The notes beneath the pieces were generated by a model. The model had not been told where the DNA came from, made no database searches, and worked only from the letters and a program-made list of their open reading frames with translations. From positions 1 through 14,008 of the forward strand of contig DATLOQ010000009.1 in NCBI GenBank assembly GCA_035536235.1: a DNA stretch of 14,008 nucleotides, written 5' to 3'. Made by a program: the position numbers and the translations under genes. Shown here piece after piece: positions 12,732 to 14,008 of this stretch (within the stretch, counting starts at the first letter, position 1; every line of letters begins with the position of its first letter). Source of the stretch: DATLNF01 sp035536235. GTDB taxonomy: Bacteria > Actinomycetota > Actinomycetes > BP-191.

Positions 12732-14008
12732 ATGACTGTGTCTGCAGGTGGGTCGACGTTCGGCGAAACAAAGCCAGCTGGAGCAGATCCCGGCGTGCCC
12801 GTGTCACCAGGGTTGGTGCTCGCTCCCTTCCGTGCCCTGCGCTTCGACGAAGCCGTGGCCGGGCCGCTGGCCTCGCTCATCTGCCCACCGTACGACGTCA
12901 TCGACGACGCCGAGGTCGAGGCATACGAGCAAGCAAGCATCCACAACATCGTCCGGGTCATCCTGCCACGAGGCGACGCCAGTGGGCCGCAAAGCCGGTA
13001 CCGCCGTGCCGCCGACCTCCTCGACGCCTGGCGCCGTGACGGGGTCCTCCGCCCGGACGACGCCGCGTCGGTCTACGTGCTCGAGATGCGTGACGGAGCC
13101 CACGTGCTGCGCGGGCTGGTCGGGGTGGTTGCTCTGTGCGATCCCGAGCAGGGGGTCATCCTGCCGCACGAGAACGTCATGGCCGGCCCGGTCAGCGACC
13201 GGCTGCTGCTCACGGCGGCCACTGCGACCAACACCGAGCCGATCTTCTTGATCTACGACGGCGGCGGAGCCGCCTCTGAGGTGGTCGCCGGCGTCGACGA
13301 CTTGGCGCCGGTGGCTCAGGTCCGGACTGATGACGGCATCGAGCATCGGCTGTGGGCCATCTCGGACCCCGCCGTCCTGGCCGCTGTCGCCGCCGATCTG
13401 CTCGAACGCCAGGCCGTCATCGCCGATGGGCACCATCGCTATGCCAACTACCGTCAGCACCAGGCCGCTCAGCACGCCGCCGGCGCCGGGCCGGGTCCCT
13501 GGGACTTCGGGCTCACCCTGCTCGTCGACGCGACGGTGTTCGGCCCGCAGGTCCACGCAATCCACCGCGTCGTCGCGACACTGACTCTCGACGAGGCGAT
13601 CGCCCGAGCGGGCGCGGACTTCGCCACCCGTCGCCTCGGCGGCGATCTCGAGGACGCCCTCGAGTCCCTTGCCACGGCTGGCAAGGAAGGGCAGGCGTAC
13701 GTCGTGTCAGATGGCACCGACCGATGGTTGCTGAGCGATCCCGATCCGGTGGCGCTGGCCGAACACCTCCCCGGCGACCGATCGCAGGCCTGGCGCGATC
13801 TTGACGTCACCGTCGCTCACGTCTTCCTCATCCAGCACCTGTGGGGTCTGACCGATGATGAGACGACCGTCGGCTACCGCCACTCCGCCAGCGCCGCCGA
13901 GGATGCTGCGCTCGATGGAGGCATCGCCCTGCTGCTCAACCCGACACCCGTCGAGGCCTTGATCTCGGTCGCCTCCGCGGGCGAGCGGATGCCTCGAAAG
14001 TCGACCTT
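12732..14008 (+). CDS. DUF1015 family protein, lacking only its C-terminal end
   Basis: 425 codons are visible; the gene runs off the right edge. The last codons read ERMPRKST, the start of the family's conserved C-terminal motif (RMPRKSTFF type), so I estimate only about 20-25 residues are missing. Family marks: APFRALRF (31-38), ICPPYDVID (50-58), HNIVRVILPRG (71-81), the Glu/Asn-rich ILPHENVMAGPVSDR segment and ADGHHRY (231-237) with its paired histidines. The domain is widespread in bacteria and some archaea with no established biochemical activity that I can state. The start is ATG at 12732, with no ribosome binding site but a TACGAT -10 directly upstream; the first 28 residues are Gly/Pro/Thr-rich and outside the conserved domain, so a later GTG (12795 or 12801) cannot be excluded. 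It diverges from the TPR-HAD pair. Confidence 0.9.
   Translation, partial: MTVSAGGSTFGETKPAGADPGVPVSPGLVLAPFRALRFDEAVAGPLASLICPPYDVIDDAEVEAYEQASIHNIVRVILPRGDASGPQSRYRRAADLLDAWRRDGVLRPDDAASVYVLEMRDGAHVLRGLVGVVALCDPEQGVILPHENVMAGPVSDRLLLTAATATNTEPIFLIYDGGGAASEVVAGVDDLAPVAQVRTDDGIEHRLWAISDPAVLAAVAADLLERQAVIADGHHRYANYRQHQAAQHAAGAGPGPWDFGLTLLVDATVFGPQVHAIHRVVATLTLDEAIARAGADFATRRLGGDLEDALESLATAGKEGQAYVVSDGTDRWLLSDPDPVALAEHLPGDRSQAWRDLDVTVAHVFLIQHLWGLTDDETTVGYRHSASAAEDAALDGGIALLLNPTPVEALISVASAGERMPRKST

Noticed and set aside
12804..13565. 253-codon minus-strand frame opposite the DUF1015 gene
   Set aside because: It conflicts with conserved DUF1015 motifs on the plus strand and has no ribosome binding site or family pattern.

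Overview
The window is dense, very GC-rich coding DNA with about half of its starts at GTG, four-base ATGA/GTGA overlaps between genes and almost no spacer. It carries the order DUF1015 - TPR - HAD phosphatase - SCP2-like - tlyA - NAD kinase - recN - steA - steB, which is the conserved chromosomal neighbourhood known from Actinomycetota (compare Mycobacterium tuberculosis Rv1691-Rv1698). An actinobacterial chromosome is therefore almost certain. I cannot name the genus from sequence alone, but the envelope genes placed after steB differ from the M. tuberculosis arrangement as I know it. There are no RNA genes, insertion sequences, CRISPR arrays or attachment sites that I can see, and no gene-free stretch longer than about 140 bases.

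Layout from right to left. At 12732-14008 (+) is a DUF1015 protein cut by the window edge. Diverging from it over 62 bases is a two-gene minus-strand unit: a TPR protein (12669-12214) and a NagD/Rv1692-type HAD phosphatase (12203-11202). The HAD gene converges on, and overlaps by 35 bases, a small plus-strand SCP2-like gene (10898-11236). The SCP2-like gene in turn diverges from a very long minus-strand array.

That array begins at 10757 and leaves the window at base 1. Its order is: a coiled-coil protein with a lysine/alanine/proline-rich, histone H1-like tail; an unlisted 58-residue protein (9967-9791); TlyA rRNA methyltransferase; NAD kinase; RecN; SteA; SteB; a MraY/WecA-like polyprenyl-phosphate sugar-1-phosphate transferase; a MurJ-like lipid flippase; a GT4 glycosyltransferase; and the start of a membrane-anchored protein resembling the alkaline-phosphatase/sulfatase fold. 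The genes overlap or nearly touch except for gaps of 64 bases before recN and about 80-115 bases before steB.

Functionally the array falls into two halves. The first (10757-6216) is information and housekeeping: nucleoid-like protein, ribosome methylation, NADP supply and DNA repair. The second (6219-1) is cell envelope: SteA/SteB are linked in Corynebacterium to control of septal peptidoglycan hydrolysis, and the four genes after steB contain the enzyme types needed to start, extend and flip a polyprenyl-linked saccharide, followed by a possible phospho-transfer or hydrolysis protein. The most interesting reading of the window is that these four form an uncharacterised lipid-linked glycan pathway tied to division through SteAB. 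The other points worth attention are the PhaF-like tailed coiled-coil protein and a set of repeated GATAGC/GCTATC elements in the divergent control region in front of it.
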